From Rhizorhabdus histidinilytica (GTDB lineage Bacteria; Pseudomonadota; Alphaproteobacteria; Sphingomonadales; Sphingomonadaceae): a stretch of DNA of 64,000 bases. The stretch lies in NCBI RefSeq assembly GCF_900167915.1, contig NZ_FUYM01000003.1, positions 124,001 to 188,000 on the forward strand, in the 5' to 3' direction. Positions 41,803 through 51,927 of the stretch are shown piece by piece. A model generated the notes under the pieces. The model had not been told where the DNA came from, searched no databases, and saw nothing but the letters and a program-made list of their open reading frames with translations. Position 1 is the stretch's first letter. Every line of letters starts with the position of its first letter. Position numbers and translations under genes: made by a program.

Positions 41803-43905
41803 ATGTCCGTCACAGCCGATAGCGTCGTCGTCGATCTGATCGCGAACACAGGTTCGCACGACGCCAACGTCAACAAGTCGGCCGACAATTTCGAGCGCGC
41901 AGCGGCGCGTTCGATGAAGGCTGCAAACGACGTCGAGCGGTCGACGGCGCGTATGGCGAACGCCCAGCGCAACATAGGCCGCCAGATTTCGGACATCGGG
42001 ACCCAGCTTGCAGGTGGGCAGAGTCCTTTCCTGATCTTCGCCCAGCAGGCGCCCCAGGTGGCCGATGCGTTGGCGGATACAGGCGGCAAGGCGGCGAAGG
42101 TGGCGGCGTTCTTCGCCGGCCCGTGGGGGGCGGCTATCCTCGCTGCCGGGTCCATTCTCGCCACCACCCTCATTCCGAAGCTGCTCGAAGCGGGCCATGA
42201 GGCCGAGGAGACGGAAAAGCGGGTCAAGAAGCTCGCGCAGAGCGCCGACAGCTTCGGCGAGGCCCAATCCCTGCTCGGCAAGGCGATCGACCTCACCACC
42301 GGCAAGCTGAAAACGCAGAACGAGGTACTCCTGGAAGCGATCCGTCTGCAGGCGCTCGCCAGTAAGACGGCCGCGGCGGCGCAGGAGAGCGATGCGCGAA
42401 ATGCCGTCCGGCAGCAGGGCAAGCCGTCCCTGCTGCAAAGCTTCAGCTCGCTATATACGGGTATCGGCCTGCCGCAGGGCAATCAGGACATTCAGGACAT
42501 TGCTTCGCGTTTCGCCGACGGGAAAATCGGCATCGAGGCGGCCCGCAAGGAGCTCGACAAGCTCACCAAGGCCGGCCGTCTGAGCGAAACGGCGATGGCC
42601 GGCGTTCTAGAGCAGTTCGTGAATCTCGGCAGGCTGGCGAACGATCAAAAGGCCGCCCAGCAAGTGCTCGATGCGCTCGATGGCAAAGGCATCGCCAGCG
42701 ATCTCAAACCCTACGAGGATACGAGCAAGGCCGACGCCCGGGCCGCCGAGAAGGAGGCGCGCGCCCGTTTCGAAGCGGCCCAGCGGCTTCGATCCATCAC
42801 CGAGCAACTCATTGCGTCGAAAGCCGATCTCACCGCCGATGTGCAGGAGCAGGACCAATATCAGCGTGATCTCGTCAAACTAGGTCGCGATGGTCAGGTG
42901 GCCGAACTGAAAGAGCAGATGCGGCGCAAGGAGATCGGCGAAGCCGAGTTCCAGGCGCGCTCGGCGCTTGTCGAGGCGATCACGGCAAACAAGCTCGACC
43001 TCATCAACCGCAAGGATGAGATCCGGCTCGCCCAAGAGCAGCTGACGACCGCGCTCGACGCGAACAAGAATCAACAGGATGTCGCCAGGGCGCAGCAAGG
43101 GCTGGCGACCACCATCGCCCAGCGCCGCGAACTGGAACTCAAGCTGTTCGATTTGCAGATTGAGGAGCAGCGCTTGCGCGCCCAGTCGATCGTCGATTTG
43201 GCGGCGGCGGGGAAAGCCTCGGCAGAAGAGGAACGTCGTGCCAGGGCCGTGCTCGAAGCGCTCCCCGAGCTTCAGGATCTCGGGCGTCGCAATATCGAGC
43301 GCAATAATTCCTCTGCCAGCCAAAACTATCTCCGGTCGCTGGGGACCGACCAGATAGCGGACACCTTTGACGAGAAGGCCGTCGGGTACCTCCAGCGCTT
43401 CAATTCGGAGCTCGACGATACGGTGAAAAGCGCCCTGCATCTGCACGGCATTTTCGGCGATATCGTCGGCGATCTCATCGACATGGCCATCAAGCAGGCC
43501 TTGATCAAACCACTCGGCAATTTCCTCTTTGGCGGATCTGGCGGCGGCTTGATCGGCTCGGTCGCAGGCTCGCTATTCGGCCGCGCGTCGGGTGGATATG
43601 TCGCACCGCGCAGCCTCACCCGCGTCAACGAAACCGCCGGCGGCGTCGAGCTGCTCCGCATGGGGCCGTCGGGCGGACAGGTGATCCCGCTCGGACAGTC
43701 GCAGGCCGCCCCCTCCGTCGGCGGAACGACCGTACTTCAGACGATCGCCGTCGACGCCCGCGGCGCCGTGATGAATCGCGAGTTCGCGGCCATGATCCTT
43801 GCACAGGCCGAGCAGCGCGCCGTGCAACTCGACGCGGTCAGCGGCAAGGCGGTCTACAACGCCACCCCGCAGCGCCTACAGCAACAGAACTTGCTCGGTA
43901 GCTGA
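41803..43905 (+). CDS. tail tape-measure protein
   Basis: 700 aa. Long helical protein with coiled coils, a hydrophobic stretch (residues about 100-125, FFAGPWGAAILAAGSILATT) and a Gly-rich C-terminus near FGGSGGGLIGSVAGSLFGRA followed by a GGYVAP-type motif, usual for tape measures. At 700 residues it predicts a tail of roughly 100 nm by the common 1.5 A per residue rule. Follows the chaperone pair. Confidence 0.85.
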   Translation: MSVTADSVVVDLIANTGSHDANVNKSADNFERAAARSMKAANDVERSTARMANAQRNIGRQISDIGTQLAGGQSPFLIFAQQAPQVADALADTGGKAAKVAAFFAGPWGAAILAAGSILATTLIPKLLEAGHEAEETEKRVKKLAQSADSFGEAQSLLGKAIDLTTGKLKTQNEVLLEAIRLQALASKTAAAAQESDARNAVRQQGKPSLLQSFSSLYTGIGLPQGNQDIQDIASRFADGKIGIEAARKELDKLTKAGRLSETAMAGVLEQFVNLGRLANDQKAAQQVLDALDGKGIASDLKPYEDTSKADARAAEKEARARFEAAQRLRSITEQLIASKADLTADVQEQDQYQRDLVKLGRDGQVAELKEQMRRKEIGEAEFQARSALVEAITANKLDLINRKDEIRLAQEQLTTALDANKNQQDVARAQQGLATTIAQRRELELKLFDLQIEEQRLRAQSIVDLAAAGKASAEEERRARAVLEALPELQDLGRRNIERNNSSASQNYLRSLGTDQIADTFDEKAVGYLQRFNSELDDTVKSALHLHGIFGDIVGDLIDMAIKQALIKPLGNFLFGGSGGGLIGSVAGSLFGRASGGYVAPRSLTRVNETAGGVELLRMGPSGGQVIPLGQSQAAPSVGGTTVLQTIAVDARGAVMNREFAAMILAQAEQRAVQLDAVSGKAVYNATPQRLQQQNLLGS

Positions 43906-44570
43906 TGCGCAGCTTCTTTCCCTGCATCTTCCATTTCGACGACCAGGATATCCGGGTCGAGGGCCAGGTCGTGTCCTCGGGTCCGTCGCTTTCCGGCATC
44001 GAGGAGCCGATCGCGACCGACGGCGGCGGCGTTGTCGTGGCCGACTTCATGAATGGCGACGTCGCCGAGCGCGAGGAGGTGCTCGCCTGGCGCGCTTTCG
44101 CCGCTTCACTCGACGGCGGTGCCGCACGCGTAGTGGTCCACTTCGGCGATCGCTATCACCAGCCCGTCGGCGATCCTGCTTCCGTCCCGCACAGCGACGA
44201 TGCACCATTCAGCGACGACGAGGAATATTCGAGCGGCGGCGCGGATTATGAGGCATCGGTCGCCGCAGCCCTCCGCGCCACAACAATCACGATCGCCGGC
44301 AGTTCGGAGCTACCGCTCGTTGGCGGTGAATGGTTCAGCATCCTCCATCCAAACTGGGGTTGGCGGGCATACAATATCATCGCGATCGATGGCGCCACGA
44401 TCGAGTTTCGACCACCGTTGCGCGAGGCAGTCACTGCCGGAACGGAAATCGAGTTCGATGATCCGCGGTGCGTCATGCGTCGCGCTCAGCCCACCTCGAA
44501 TGCCCTCAACGTCGGCCGCTACGGGGCGCCTTCGATCAGCTTCGTCGAAGACATGCGGAAGCCGGCATGA
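43905..44570 (+). CDS. distal tail protein candidate
   Basis: 221 aa, start overlapping the tape-measure stop. Beta-rich (VEGQVVSSGPSLSGIEEPIA). It occupies the DUF2460/distal tail slot of GTA-like tail modules, but I cannot match the sequence to that family. Confidence 0.6.
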   Translation: MRSFFPCIFHFDDQDIRVEGQVVSSGPSLSGIEEPIATDGGGVVVADFMNGDVAEREEVLAWRAFAASLDGGAARVVVHFGDRYHQPVGDPASVPHSDDAPFSDDEEYSSGGADYEASVAAALRATTITIAGSSELPLVGGEWFSILHPNWGWRAYNIIAIDGATIEFRPPLREAVTAGTEIEFDDPRCVMRRAQPTSNALNVGRYGAPSISFVEDMRKPA

Positions 44571-45112
44571 GGCAGTCGATCATCGTCCGCATCGATAGCG
44601 AGGAGCCAGCGCGCTTCTGGCAGGGGGTGGGCGACATCCTCATCCCGGCCGACGACGTAGAGCCGTTGGAAGCGATCTATCTCGGCGCTGGTGAGCTGAT
44701 CAGCGTTCCCGATTTCCAGCAACTCATCAACGGCACCGCCGAGCGCATCGAGTTCACGCTGAGCGGCGTGTCGGCCGAGACGATCGCGATGGCCGTCGAG
44801 GAGGCCACGTCCGTCCGCGGCGCATCCCTCCATGTCGGTATCGTGACGTTCAACGAGGCGTGGCAGGTGGTCGAGGTCGCCTGGGAGGCTGAGTTCCGCT
44901 GCGACACGCTCACAGTGTCCAGCCAGGGCAGCCAGACCGGGCGCGTCCGTTCGATCACGCTTTCGGTCGGCTCGGATGACACCGGACGCTCGCGCGCCCC
45001 TATCGCCTTTTTCACCGATGCCAACCAGAAGCGTCGCTCGGCGACCGACAACATCTTCTCGCACGTCGCGGGCATGGTGGCGGGCAAGTCCCGACGGTTT
45101 GGCCCGAAATGA
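44567..45112 (+). CDS. tail tip protein candidate
   Basis: 181 aa, ATGA overlap. FWQGVGDILIPADDVEPLEA, TAERIEFTLSGVS and the RRSATDNIFSHVAGM end suit tail-hub adaptor proteins that lie between distal tail and peptidase genes. Confidence 0.6.
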   Translation: MRQSIIVRIDSEEPARFWQGVGDILIPADDVEPLEAIYLGAGELISVPDFQQLINGTAERIEFTLSGVSAETIAMAVEEATSVRGASLHVGIVTFNEAWQVVEVAWEAEFRCDTLTVSSQGSQTGRVRSITLSVGSDDTGRSRAPIAFFTDANQKRRSATDNIFSHVAGMVAGKSRRFGPK

Positions 45113-45501
45113 TGCTGGGCCCATATCTCGAGGAACTGCTCGGCGCGCGGCGGCAGGCGGGAATCCACGACTGCTGCACCTTCCCTGCGAACTGGGCCAT
45201 CGCCTGTGGCCGGCCGGATCCCATGCAACGCTGGCGGGGCACGTATCTGACCGACGAGGAAGCCGAGCGCATGATCGGCGACGCGGGCGATCTGGCCCTG
45301 CTGTTCGAGGTTGGCATGGACGACGCCGGCATCCGCGAGGTCAGCGAGCCGGAATGCGGCGACATCGGTGTGGTCGACCTGCTCGGTCACCAGGCCGGTG
45401 CGATCTTCACCGGCCGCCGCTGGGCCTTCGTGCCGGCGACGCGCGGTCTCGGCTTCGTCTCGCTCGACCCCGGCGCCGTCGTGCGCCTGTGGAGGCCCTG
45501 A
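45109..45501 (+). CDS. DUF6950/NlpC-P60-like tail protein
   Basis: 130 aa. IHDCCTFPANWAIACGRPDP places a Cys and Asp near the N-terminus in the manner of small cysteine-peptidase-like tail proteins of the DUF6950 type; GDIGVVDLLGHQAGAIFTGR follows. In related tails this protein opens the peptidoglycan; the catalytic His is not obvious here (possibly lost), so activity is doubtful. Confidence 0.65.
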   Translation: MMLGPYLEELLGARRQAGIHDCCTFPANWAIACGRPDPMQRWRGTYLTDEEAERMIGDAGDLALLFEVGMDDAGIREVSEPECGDIGVVDLLGHQAGAIFTGRRWAFVPATRGLGFVSLDPGAVVRLWRP

Positions 45502-47729
45502 TGGGCAAGACGCTGGGAACGATCGCCGTCATCGCTGGCGCCGCTGCGCTGGCGGTTGTCTCGTTTGGCACGGCGGCTGCCTTCGCGGCGCTTCCTGGCG
45601 TTGCGACCGCAGGTGCTACGGCTGCTGCAGGCGTCATCACTGCACTCGGCGTGACAGCCACAACCGTGGCGCTGCAATCAACTGCCGGGCTTATCGGCCT
45701 GGGACCGAAGGCTCCAAAGCCGGAAACGGCGGATACGGCCAAGCGCATACCTATTCCGCCCCGCGTCGCCGCCTACGGCCGCTCCAAGCTGTTCGGCACC
45801 TATATCCTCTTCGAGACCTCAGAAGGATACGATGCCGGCTTCTCGACGGTCGGCGCGGGAACGGCGGTCGACGTCTACGCTATTCACGACGGACCGATCG
45901 ACGCGATCGAGCAATATTATCTCGGCGACGATCTCGTCACGCTGGTCGGGAACACCGTCCAGGAAGGCACGGACGGCCGCTACAAGGACGGCAAGGTCAA
46001 GATATACGCCACGCTCGGCGAGACGCCGGGGACGTGGCTGTCGGCGATCGGAAGCCTCATCCCGGCGTGGGACGACAGCCACCGGGGCGATGGCGTCGTG
46101 ATCGTTGGCGCGACCTTCGAAGCCGTGAAGGCCAAGGACTTCCAGGACGTCTATCCGACGGGGCTTCCGCCCGCCGTTGGGATCGCCGCGCGCTGGCAGA
46201 AATGCTTCGACTGGCGCGACGAGGCCCAATCGGTCGATGATCCCTCGACTTGGACGTGGACCGAGAATGCGGTTCTTCAGACGGCGCATTACAAGCTGGT
46301 GCGGGAGAAGGCGAAGCGCGAGCCGGGCGAGGTCTTTCCAAGCGGCCCCAACCTGCAGGTCGCCTGGGACCGCTATTTCGCCCCCACGGTGACCTATTGG
46401 ACCGCTGCTGCCGATGATGCCGATTCTGGTGTGGCGTTGAAGGCCGGGGGCACCGAACCGCGCTATCGGTCATGCGTCGCCCATGAACTGACATCGCCGC
46501 ACAAGGAGGTCATTGCGGCGCTGACCGCCTGCTTCGATGGCTGGCTGGCTGCTCGCGCCGACGGGGCTCTGATCGTGTATTCCGGGCGCTATTACGAACC
46601 GATGGTATCGCTCGGACCGGATGAGATACTGTCGTTCACCGTCACCGATGGCATCGACGACGAGACCGAGTTCAACGAATATGCGGTCTCCTATGTCTCA
46701 TCCGAGCATCAGTACAGCACGGTCGATACCACGCCATGGCAGGACACCGCCGCGATCGAGGCGGCAGGCGCGATCAAGTCGAGCGGTCTAGCCAACCAGG
46801 TGCCGAGCCATGGACAGGCCCGGCGCCTCGCTAAACGCACGATGATGCGAGCTCGCGCGCCCAAGCGCGGCACGATCACTACCAACAACGCGGGCCTCGC
46901 CGTCCGTGGCGAGCGCTTCGTCGATGTCCACCTCGAAGAGGCCGGCACGGTATTCTATTCGGGGCCCGTCGAGGTCGTCCGCCTGACGCGCAACCTGCTG
47001 TTCGGTGTCACCTTCGATTGGGTGCTGGCCGATCCTGCGGTCGATGATTGGGACCCGGAAACCGAGGAAGGTGATCCCGCGCCGGTGGAGGAGAGTGTTT
47101 CACCTTCCGCTCTCGTGAAGCCGACGATCACATCGGCCGCGCGCGTCACGTCCCAGGACAGCGGATCGAATACAACCGGCACGCGCATCCAGCTCGTGGT
47201 CGATGGCCCGTTGCGCGTCGATCTCATCTGGTTCGTTCGCACGCGGCCCAGCGGCGAGGCGACCTGGGATGAGCGCGAATACACGGACATCGACCCGTCG
47301 ATCGGTGGCGTCGAGATCCTGACCGAGTTCGTGGCGGCCGACAACACGATCGAGGTGCAGGTCCAGTATCAGGTCGGCGATGGGCGTAACTCGCCATGGT
47401 CTGACACCGAGACGGTAAGCACTTCGACAGCCGACATTGCCCCCAGCCCTAATACGGATTTCACCGCTACGGGCGGCATGGGCGAGGCGACCGGTTCGTG
47501 GCGCAATTCTGCGAGCAGCAACTTCGACCATAGTCGGCTGTATCGCGGCACGACCGCGTCGTTCGGTTCCGCGAGCGATGTTTCCGGCGCGATCACCGGC
47601 GCGCCAGGCGCAACCCAGCCCTTCACCGATACAGTCGCCGCCGGAACGTATTATTATTGGACCCGCGCGTTCAATTCGTCGGGCGCCGGAGCTACACCTA
47701 CCGGCCCGGAAATGGTGACGGTGACATAG
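45501..47729 (+). CDS. tail tip/host-specificity protein (J-like)
   Basis: 742 aa. Hydrophobic N-terminal region (residues 5-70), a central hub domain (HELTSPHKEVIAALTACFDG; FNEYAVSYVSSEHQYSTVDT) and C-terminal fibronectin-like modules. This is the layout of phage tail-tip attachment proteins. TGATG overlap with the preceding gene. Final gene before late motif g and the fibre. Confidence 0.8.
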   Translation: MGKTLGTIAVIAGAAALAVVSFGTAAAFAALPGVATAGATAAAGVITALGVTATTVALQSTAGLIGLGPKAPKPETADTAKRIPIPPRVAAYGRSKLFGTYILFETSEGYDAGFSTVGAGTAVDVYAIHDGPIDAIEQYYLGDDLVTLVGNTVQEGTDGRYKDGKVKIYATLGETPGTWLSAIGSLIPAWDDSHRGDGVVIVGATFEAVKAKDFQDVYPTGLPPAVGIAARWQKCFDWRDEAQSVDDPSTWTWTENAVLQTAHYKLVREKAKREPGEVFPSGPNLQVAWDRYFAPTVTYWTAAADDADSGVALKAGGTEPRYRSCVAHELTSPHKEVIAALTACFDGWLAARADGALIVYSGRYYEPMVSLGPDEILSFTVTDGIDDETEFNEYAVSYVSSEHQYSTVDTTPWQDTAAIEAAGAIKSSGLANQVPSHGQARRLAKRTMMRARAPKRGTITTNNAGLAVRGERFVDVHLEEAGTVFYSGPVEVVRLTRNLLFGVTFDWVLADPAVDDWDPETEEGDPAPVEESVSPSALVKPTITSAARVTSQDSGSNTTGTRIQLVVDGPLRVDLIWFVRTRPSGEATWDEREYTDIDPSIGGVEILTEFVAADNTIEVQVQYQVGDGRNSPWSDTETVSTSTADIAPSPNTDFTATGGMGEATGSWRNSASSNFDHSRLYRGTTASFGSASDVSGAITGAPGATQPFTDTVAAGTYYYWTRAFNSSGAGATPTGPEMVTVT

Positions 47730-47743
47730 CAACGAGGGCGCTG

Positions 47744-47756
47744 TGACGGCGGTACA
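47744..47756 (+). promoter_or_regulatory. late motif copy g (variant)
   Basis: TGACGGCGGTACA; 11 of the first 11 bases match, then differs. 59 bp before the fibre ATG, which has its own GGAGGAACC site. CATAAT lies at motif positions 31-36. Confidence 0.6.
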
Positions 47757-47802
47757 TGGACATAGCCCCGGCCCATAATTTCTCCAATGGACTGGAGGAA
47801 CC

Positions 47803-50253
47803 ATGGGCACGATCAGCGACAGCTTCGGCGAAGCTTACCGCAACTTCAACATCGACGGCGTCCCGTCGTCTGGTGCCTATGAGCCCGATAAGGCCGACAT
47901 TCGCGCCATCGGCCCGGTCATCGAGGCCGCGATCGCAAACATGGGTCTCGGCACGATGGTTGGCGTCACCTATGCGACGCGGTCGGCGCTGAACGCGGAT
48001 CTCGCCCATGATGCCGGCACCATCGGCCTTGTCTATGCCGACAGCACCGACGCCAACAACGACCTCTACGTGAAGGTTGGCGCCAGCGGTTCAGGCTCAT
48101 GGACGAATACTGGCGCGCTCCACGACATCATTGGAGCTTTGGCTGGACCATATACGGATGCCGCTGCCGCCAGCGCTGCAGCCGCCGCCGTGTCGGCATC
48201 GAACCTGACAGCCAGCAACTATGGGATCACGCTGGACGGGAGCGGGGCAGGCATCTGGGACCTTCGCTTCTGGAAGAGGAACCTGTTCCAGGATGCCGCG
48301 GCAACCGTCCCCGTGACCGCCGCAGGACAGCCGGTCGGCTGCATCAGGAATATTCTCGGCGACACGAGCTGGGACCTGATTCAGGCCACGAACGCCGCCC
48401 GCCCGACATTCCAGATCCTCGATGGTGTTCCCGCCGTCGTCGGCGCCAATGGCACGGCGATGTACAGTCGCGCGCAGAAGACGCTCAAGCTTCCCTTCTA
48501 CCTGCTCATGGCGATGCGGAAGGCTGATCAGGGAGCGAATCCGCTCTTCGGCTTCTACGCCGACAATACGCCCGGCGGCTATGATCAGTTTGCCTTCGCC
48601 GCCGACACCTTCAGCACGATGCGGACGAACCTCCGCTTCTTCACCGCAGGGCGCACCTGGGTAATCCCCAAGACTTCGATCTACGCGTCGCGCGTCGGTA
48701 CCTCCTTCGTCCTGGATTCGCTTGCGATCGTAGGTTCGGTCGACTGTCGTCTGAACGGTGGGGCGCAAACGTCCGGGCGTTCGCCAATTTCGAACAACGT
48801 CCAGGCCGCCGACAGCGCCCCCGGCTATGTGAACCTCAACTGCCTTGGCGCGGCGCGGACGCCCAATCCCGCGCAAGGCTTCGTCTTCTACGGCGGGATC
48901 GCGGCGCCGAGCGTGCCGACCAATCGCGCGCTGGCCGTCTCGACCTTCCGCAGCCAGATCGAGCCAGTGATCACCTCGACCGACAAGGTCATCCTGATCG
49001 TCGGCGACAGCACCGGCAACGATATCGACGAAGCCGTCACCGACTATGGCACGGAGCCATTCCGGAAATGGGTGCTCGACGCAGGCGCCACGGGCCTCGC
49101 GACCCTCAACCCGACCAAGGACATCTTTTATAGGAACTGGGGGCTCGAGAGCGGCCTGTGGTGCGGTTGGGAGAAGGTAGCGACCGGCAGCGCTGGCGGC
49201 GGCGCCGGCAATCGCATTTTCGTGGCCAATGCCAGCGTCGGCGGGTCGCAGCCGAGCTATGGCCTCGGGTCGCTGTTCGCTGCCATGTACGGCGGCCTCG
49301 ACCATGTCGACGAGATCATCCTGAACCATGGACAGAACATGTTCGTGACCAGCGCCACCGATCCCAACGGATGGCTGCGCGCCGGCGAGTTCATGGACGC
49401 CATCGACAAGTTCCGCAGGGTCTTTCCGAAAGCCCCATGGCTGATGATTCGGACTTATCCGATCGGCATCCCTGGCGACACGCGGATCGATCCGGTGGTG
49501 GCGGCGGTCGACCGGGTCGCGGCCTTCTATGGCGATATCACGACCGTCGACGTCTATACCGCCTTCAACAGTGCCGGCCGGCCGCTGAGCTATTATGCGC
49601 CCGACAAGCTGCACCTGTCCGAACCGGACGGGGTCGACGCCTTCTATGCCGTTTTCGGCCCTGCCTACGCCGCGTGGACGCGCCCCGCCGTCGTTGCGCC
49701 GGCTGCGATGGGATTCGCCGCGAACCTCCTCCCCAATGGCCGCTTCGACGACTTCGACGGGGCGGTGCCGACGGGCTTCACCTTCACAGCGAGCGGTGAT
49801 GGGACGATCAAGCGGTCCAGCCTGCGCATCGACGCCGAGAGCACGGAAGGGCCGACCGGATCGGCATCGACATCGGTGCGCATGCGCCAGACGACGGGAT
49901 CCAGCTATCTCCAATTCGCAATCGATGCGACGCCCTACCGCGGCAAGGCCGTCGTTATGGCGGTGCGTCTGTATCGTGAGCCCGGCGGCAGCAACGACGG
50001 TGGCCGGCTTGAAATGTTCTCCAACGGCACCGGCGCCGTCTCCAACTTCCGTTATGACCAGAGCGGCCAGGGTCAGCCCGTCAGCGGGTGGGTCTGGAAA
50101 TATCTCTACATCCCGCCCGTGCCGAACGACGCAACCACGCTGACCGGGCGCGTCTATGCCGCCGCCAGCGGGATCGGTGACGTGTCGGTAAGCCGGATCG
50201 TGCTCGCAACTGGCGCTGCTGGGACCACGCCTCGGCCTCGCAATGAACGGTGA
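47803..50253 (+). CDS. tail fibre/spike with SGNH-hydrolase domain
   Basis: 816 aa. N-terminal virion-binding part with an Ala-rich coiled region (near residues 115-130), a beta region (residues about 150-380) and an SGNH/GDSL esterase domain: Ser403 in GDS (401-403), Gly-x-Asn at 510-512 (NHGQN) and Asp601/His604 (DKLHLSEP). C-terminal beta-sandwich (residues about 655-800). Such fibres de-acetylate surface polysaccharide during adsorption, so this gene likely decides host range. Confidence 0.82.
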   Translation: MGTISDSFGEAYRNFNIDGVPSSGAYEPDKADIRAIGPVIEAAIANMGLGTMVGVTYATRSALNADLAHDAGTIGLVYADSTDANNDLYVKVGASGSGSWTNTGALHDIIGALAGPYTDAAAASAAAAAVSASNLTASNYGITLDGSGAGIWDLRFWKRNLFQDAAATVPVTAAGQPVGCIRNILGDTSWDLIQATNAARPTFQILDGVPAVVGANGTAMYSRAQKTLKLPFYLLMAMRKADQGANPLFGFYADNTPGGYDQFAFAADTFSTMRTNLRFFTAGRTWVIPKTSIYASRVGTSFVLDSLAIVGSVDCRLNGGAQTSGRSPISNNVQAADSAPGYVNLNCLGAARTPNPAQGFVFYGGIAAPSVPTNRALAVSTFRSQIEPVITSTDKVILIVGDSTGNDIDEAVTDYGTEPFRKWVLDAGATGLATLNPTKDIFYRNWGLESGLWCGWEKVATGSAGGGAGNRIFVANASVGGSQPSYGLGSLFAAMYGGLDHVDEIILNHGQNMFVTSATDPNGWLRAGEFMDAIDKFRRVFPKAPWLMIRTYPIGIPGDTRIDPVVAAVDRVAAFYGDITTVDVYTAFNSAGRPLSYYAPDKLHLSEPDGVDAFYAVFGPAYAAWTRPAVVAPAAMGFAANLLPNGRFDDFDGAVPTGFTFTASGDGTIKRSSLRIDAESTEGPTGSASTSVRMRQTTGSSYLQFAIDATPYRGKAVVMAVRLYREPGGSNDGGRLEMFSNGTGAVSNFRYDQSGQGQPVSGWVWKYLYIPPVPNDATTLTGRVYAAASGIGDVSVSRIVLATGAAGTTPRPRNER

Positions 50254-50263
50254 GGACAATCCC

Positions 50264-50302
50264 ATGAGCTACTTCATGAACACCGTCGGACGGACGGCAT
50301 GA
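50264..50302 (+). CDS. micro-ORF (12 aa) before holin-like gene
   Basis: ATG 50264 with GTGAGGAC upstream encodes 12 residues; its TGA overlaps the ATG at 50299. May deliver ribosomes to the next gene. Confidence 0.35.
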   Translation: MSYFMNTVGRTA

Positions 50303-50793
50303 ATGCCCAGGCTGTCACGCTTGGACGCTCCGCGGTGACGCCCTGGTTCGAAGCCGCCTTCCTGAAATATGGATGGATCTGGATCGGCCTGTCGTTCGGC
50401 CTCGCGGCGAAATATGCTCTGCTGATCAAGCGCGGCATCCGCATTCGAGGCGCGCTGGTGCTCGCCGACCTGCTGCTACTGCCCATGGTCGCGCTGATCG
50501 CATATTCGATCACGTCGCGGCTCGGCGCGAACGGCGAAGCTGCCGCGCTGCTGAGCGCCCTCGCTACCGTCGGCGCCGATCGTCTGGTCAAGCTCTACAC
50601 CGAACGCTTCCTCGACCGTGTCGATAGCGAGCTGCGGGCGGTCGTCGACCGGCAGAGGGCCGAGATCCGCAACGAGGTGCAGGCGGAGATTTCCGCGAAA
50701 GAGGTCATCGTCGACCAGATCACCGGCAAGGCCCCGTCCGAATATCAGGCGCTCAAGCGGGCGCCGGTAGACCTTGGGAAGGGCAAGCCGTGA
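50299..50793 (+). CDS. putative holin (three-helix membrane protein)
   Basis: 164 aa. Hydrophobic helices near residues 20-45, 52-72 and 78-95, then a charged coiled-coil tail. Directly upstream of the endolysin gene with a GTGA overlap, so a holin role is likely; some such proteins are instead spanin-like or structural. Confidence 0.6.
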   Translation: MNAQAVTLGRSAVTPWFEAAFLKYGWIWIGLSFGLAAKYALLIKRGIRIRGALVLADLLLLPMVALIAYSITSRLGANGEAAALLSALATVGADRLVKLYTERFLDRVDSELRAVVDRQRAEIRNEVQAEISAKEVIVDQITGKAPSEYQALKRAPVDLGKGKP

Positions 50794-51473
50794 TCGATTG
50801 GAAGCCCGCCCAGCGCAATATCGGCGTCACGCCGGACGGCATCATCGGGCCCAACACGATGCGCGCCCTGCTGCGCCGCGTGTCGACGCTGGCCGATGCG
50901 ACGCCGGACCAGGGCATCATCAACTCGCTGGCGACGGCGGCGCTCGTTCATCTGCCGGCCTATGGGCTGACGGACAGCCGCGAGCGGCTCGCTTGGGCGC
51001 TCGCCGAGACAGCGAACGAGACCGGCGGCTATACGCGCTTCGAGGAAAACCTGAACTATTCAGCCGGCGCGCTGGTGCGCACATGGCCGAACCGCTTCAA
51101 CGCCGCCAAGGCCGCGCGGTTCGCGCGCCAGCCCGAGGCGATCGCCAATGAGGTCTATGGCGGCCGGATGGGCAACGACCAGCCCGGCGACGGTTGGGCC
51201 TATCGCGGCCGGGGCATGCTGCAGCTCACCGGCAAGGCGAACTATCTCCTGTTCGACAAGCGGCTGGGCATCGGTCTCGACACGCATCCCGAGATCGCCG
51301 CCGTGCCCGCGCTGTCGCTGCTGATCGCCTGCGAGTTCTATCGCGCGAATGGCGTCCTCGCGAAGGTCGACGCCGGTGACCTGGCCGGCGCCCGGCGGAT
51401 CACGAACGGCGGATTGATCGGGCTCGACCATGTGAAGGCGCTGTTCTCGAAAATCATGGGGCTGTTGTCATGA
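50790..51473 (+). CDS. GH19-type endolysin
   Basis: 227 aa from GTG 50790. GH19 chitinase/lysozyme fold: LAETANETGGYTRFEENLNY (residues 71-90) holds the catalytic Glu and the family motif, and YRGRGMLQLTGKANY is the second signature. N-terminal GVTPDGIIGPNTM resembles a short peptidoglycan-binding repeat. Degrades the cell wall at the end of the lytic cycle. Confidence 0.9.
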   Translation: MIDWKPAQRNIGVTPDGIIGPNTMRALLRRVSTLADATPDQGIINSLATAALVHLPAYGLTDSRERLAWALAETANETGGYTRFEENLNYSAGALVRTWPNRFNAAKAARFARQPEAIANEVYGGRMGNDQPGDGWAYRGRGMLQLTGKANYLLFDKRLGIGLDTHPEIAAVPALSLLIACEFYRANGVLAKVDAGDLAGARRITNGGLIGLDHVKALFSKIMGLLS

Positions 51474-51703
51474 CCGACGAGCAAATCAAGCATATGGTGA
51501 ACCGCTTCCTATCGTGGAAGCTGCCCGAGGACTTCAGCCCTGATGGTGGGATCACCTTCAAGGCCGAATATAACGACGGCCCGGAAACTATGAAACTGTT
51601 GGGGCTGACCGAACCGATGCGCCATGAGCCCAGCGGCACGAACCTGTTCGATGCCACGCAGGCGGAGGCCATGGTCCGCCACATGTTGGACGGGCTGCCA
51701 TGA
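51470..51703 (+). CDS. small conserved phage protein
   Basis: 77 aa. MVNRFLSWKLPEDFSPDGGI is a widely seen signature of small phage proteins of unknown function, common in lysis or early regions. ATGA overlaps on both sides. Confidence 0.75.
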   Translation: MTDEQIKHMVNRFLSWKLPEDFSPDGGITFKAEYNDGPETMKLLGLTEPMRHEPSGTNLFDATQAEAMVRHMLDGLP

Positions 51704-51927
51704 AGTCCGCCATCCCGCACCTGCGCATCGTCGTCGCGGCCTCGGCGCTCGCGATCCTCGGTTACGCCGGGTTCAGCATATGGGTGGTGGGCTGGTCGAC
51801 CGACGCTGCCATGCGCGGTGACGTGATCGGCACATGGAAAAGCTTCGCCGTCGCCGCCTTCACCTTCTGGATCGGATCGAGCTCGGGCGGGAAGGCCGCA
51901 CCGGAATCCAAGGGAGACAATCCATGA
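51700..51927 (+). CDS. small holin-like membrane protein
   Basis: 75 aa with two hydrophobic helices (residues 8-30 and 47-60) and a polar tail. In a lysis cassette, so holin or antiholin. Confidence 0.55.
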   Translation: MKSAIPHLRIVVAASALAILGYAGFSIWVVGWSTDAAMRGDVIGTWKSFAVAAFTFWIGSSSGGKAAPESKGDNP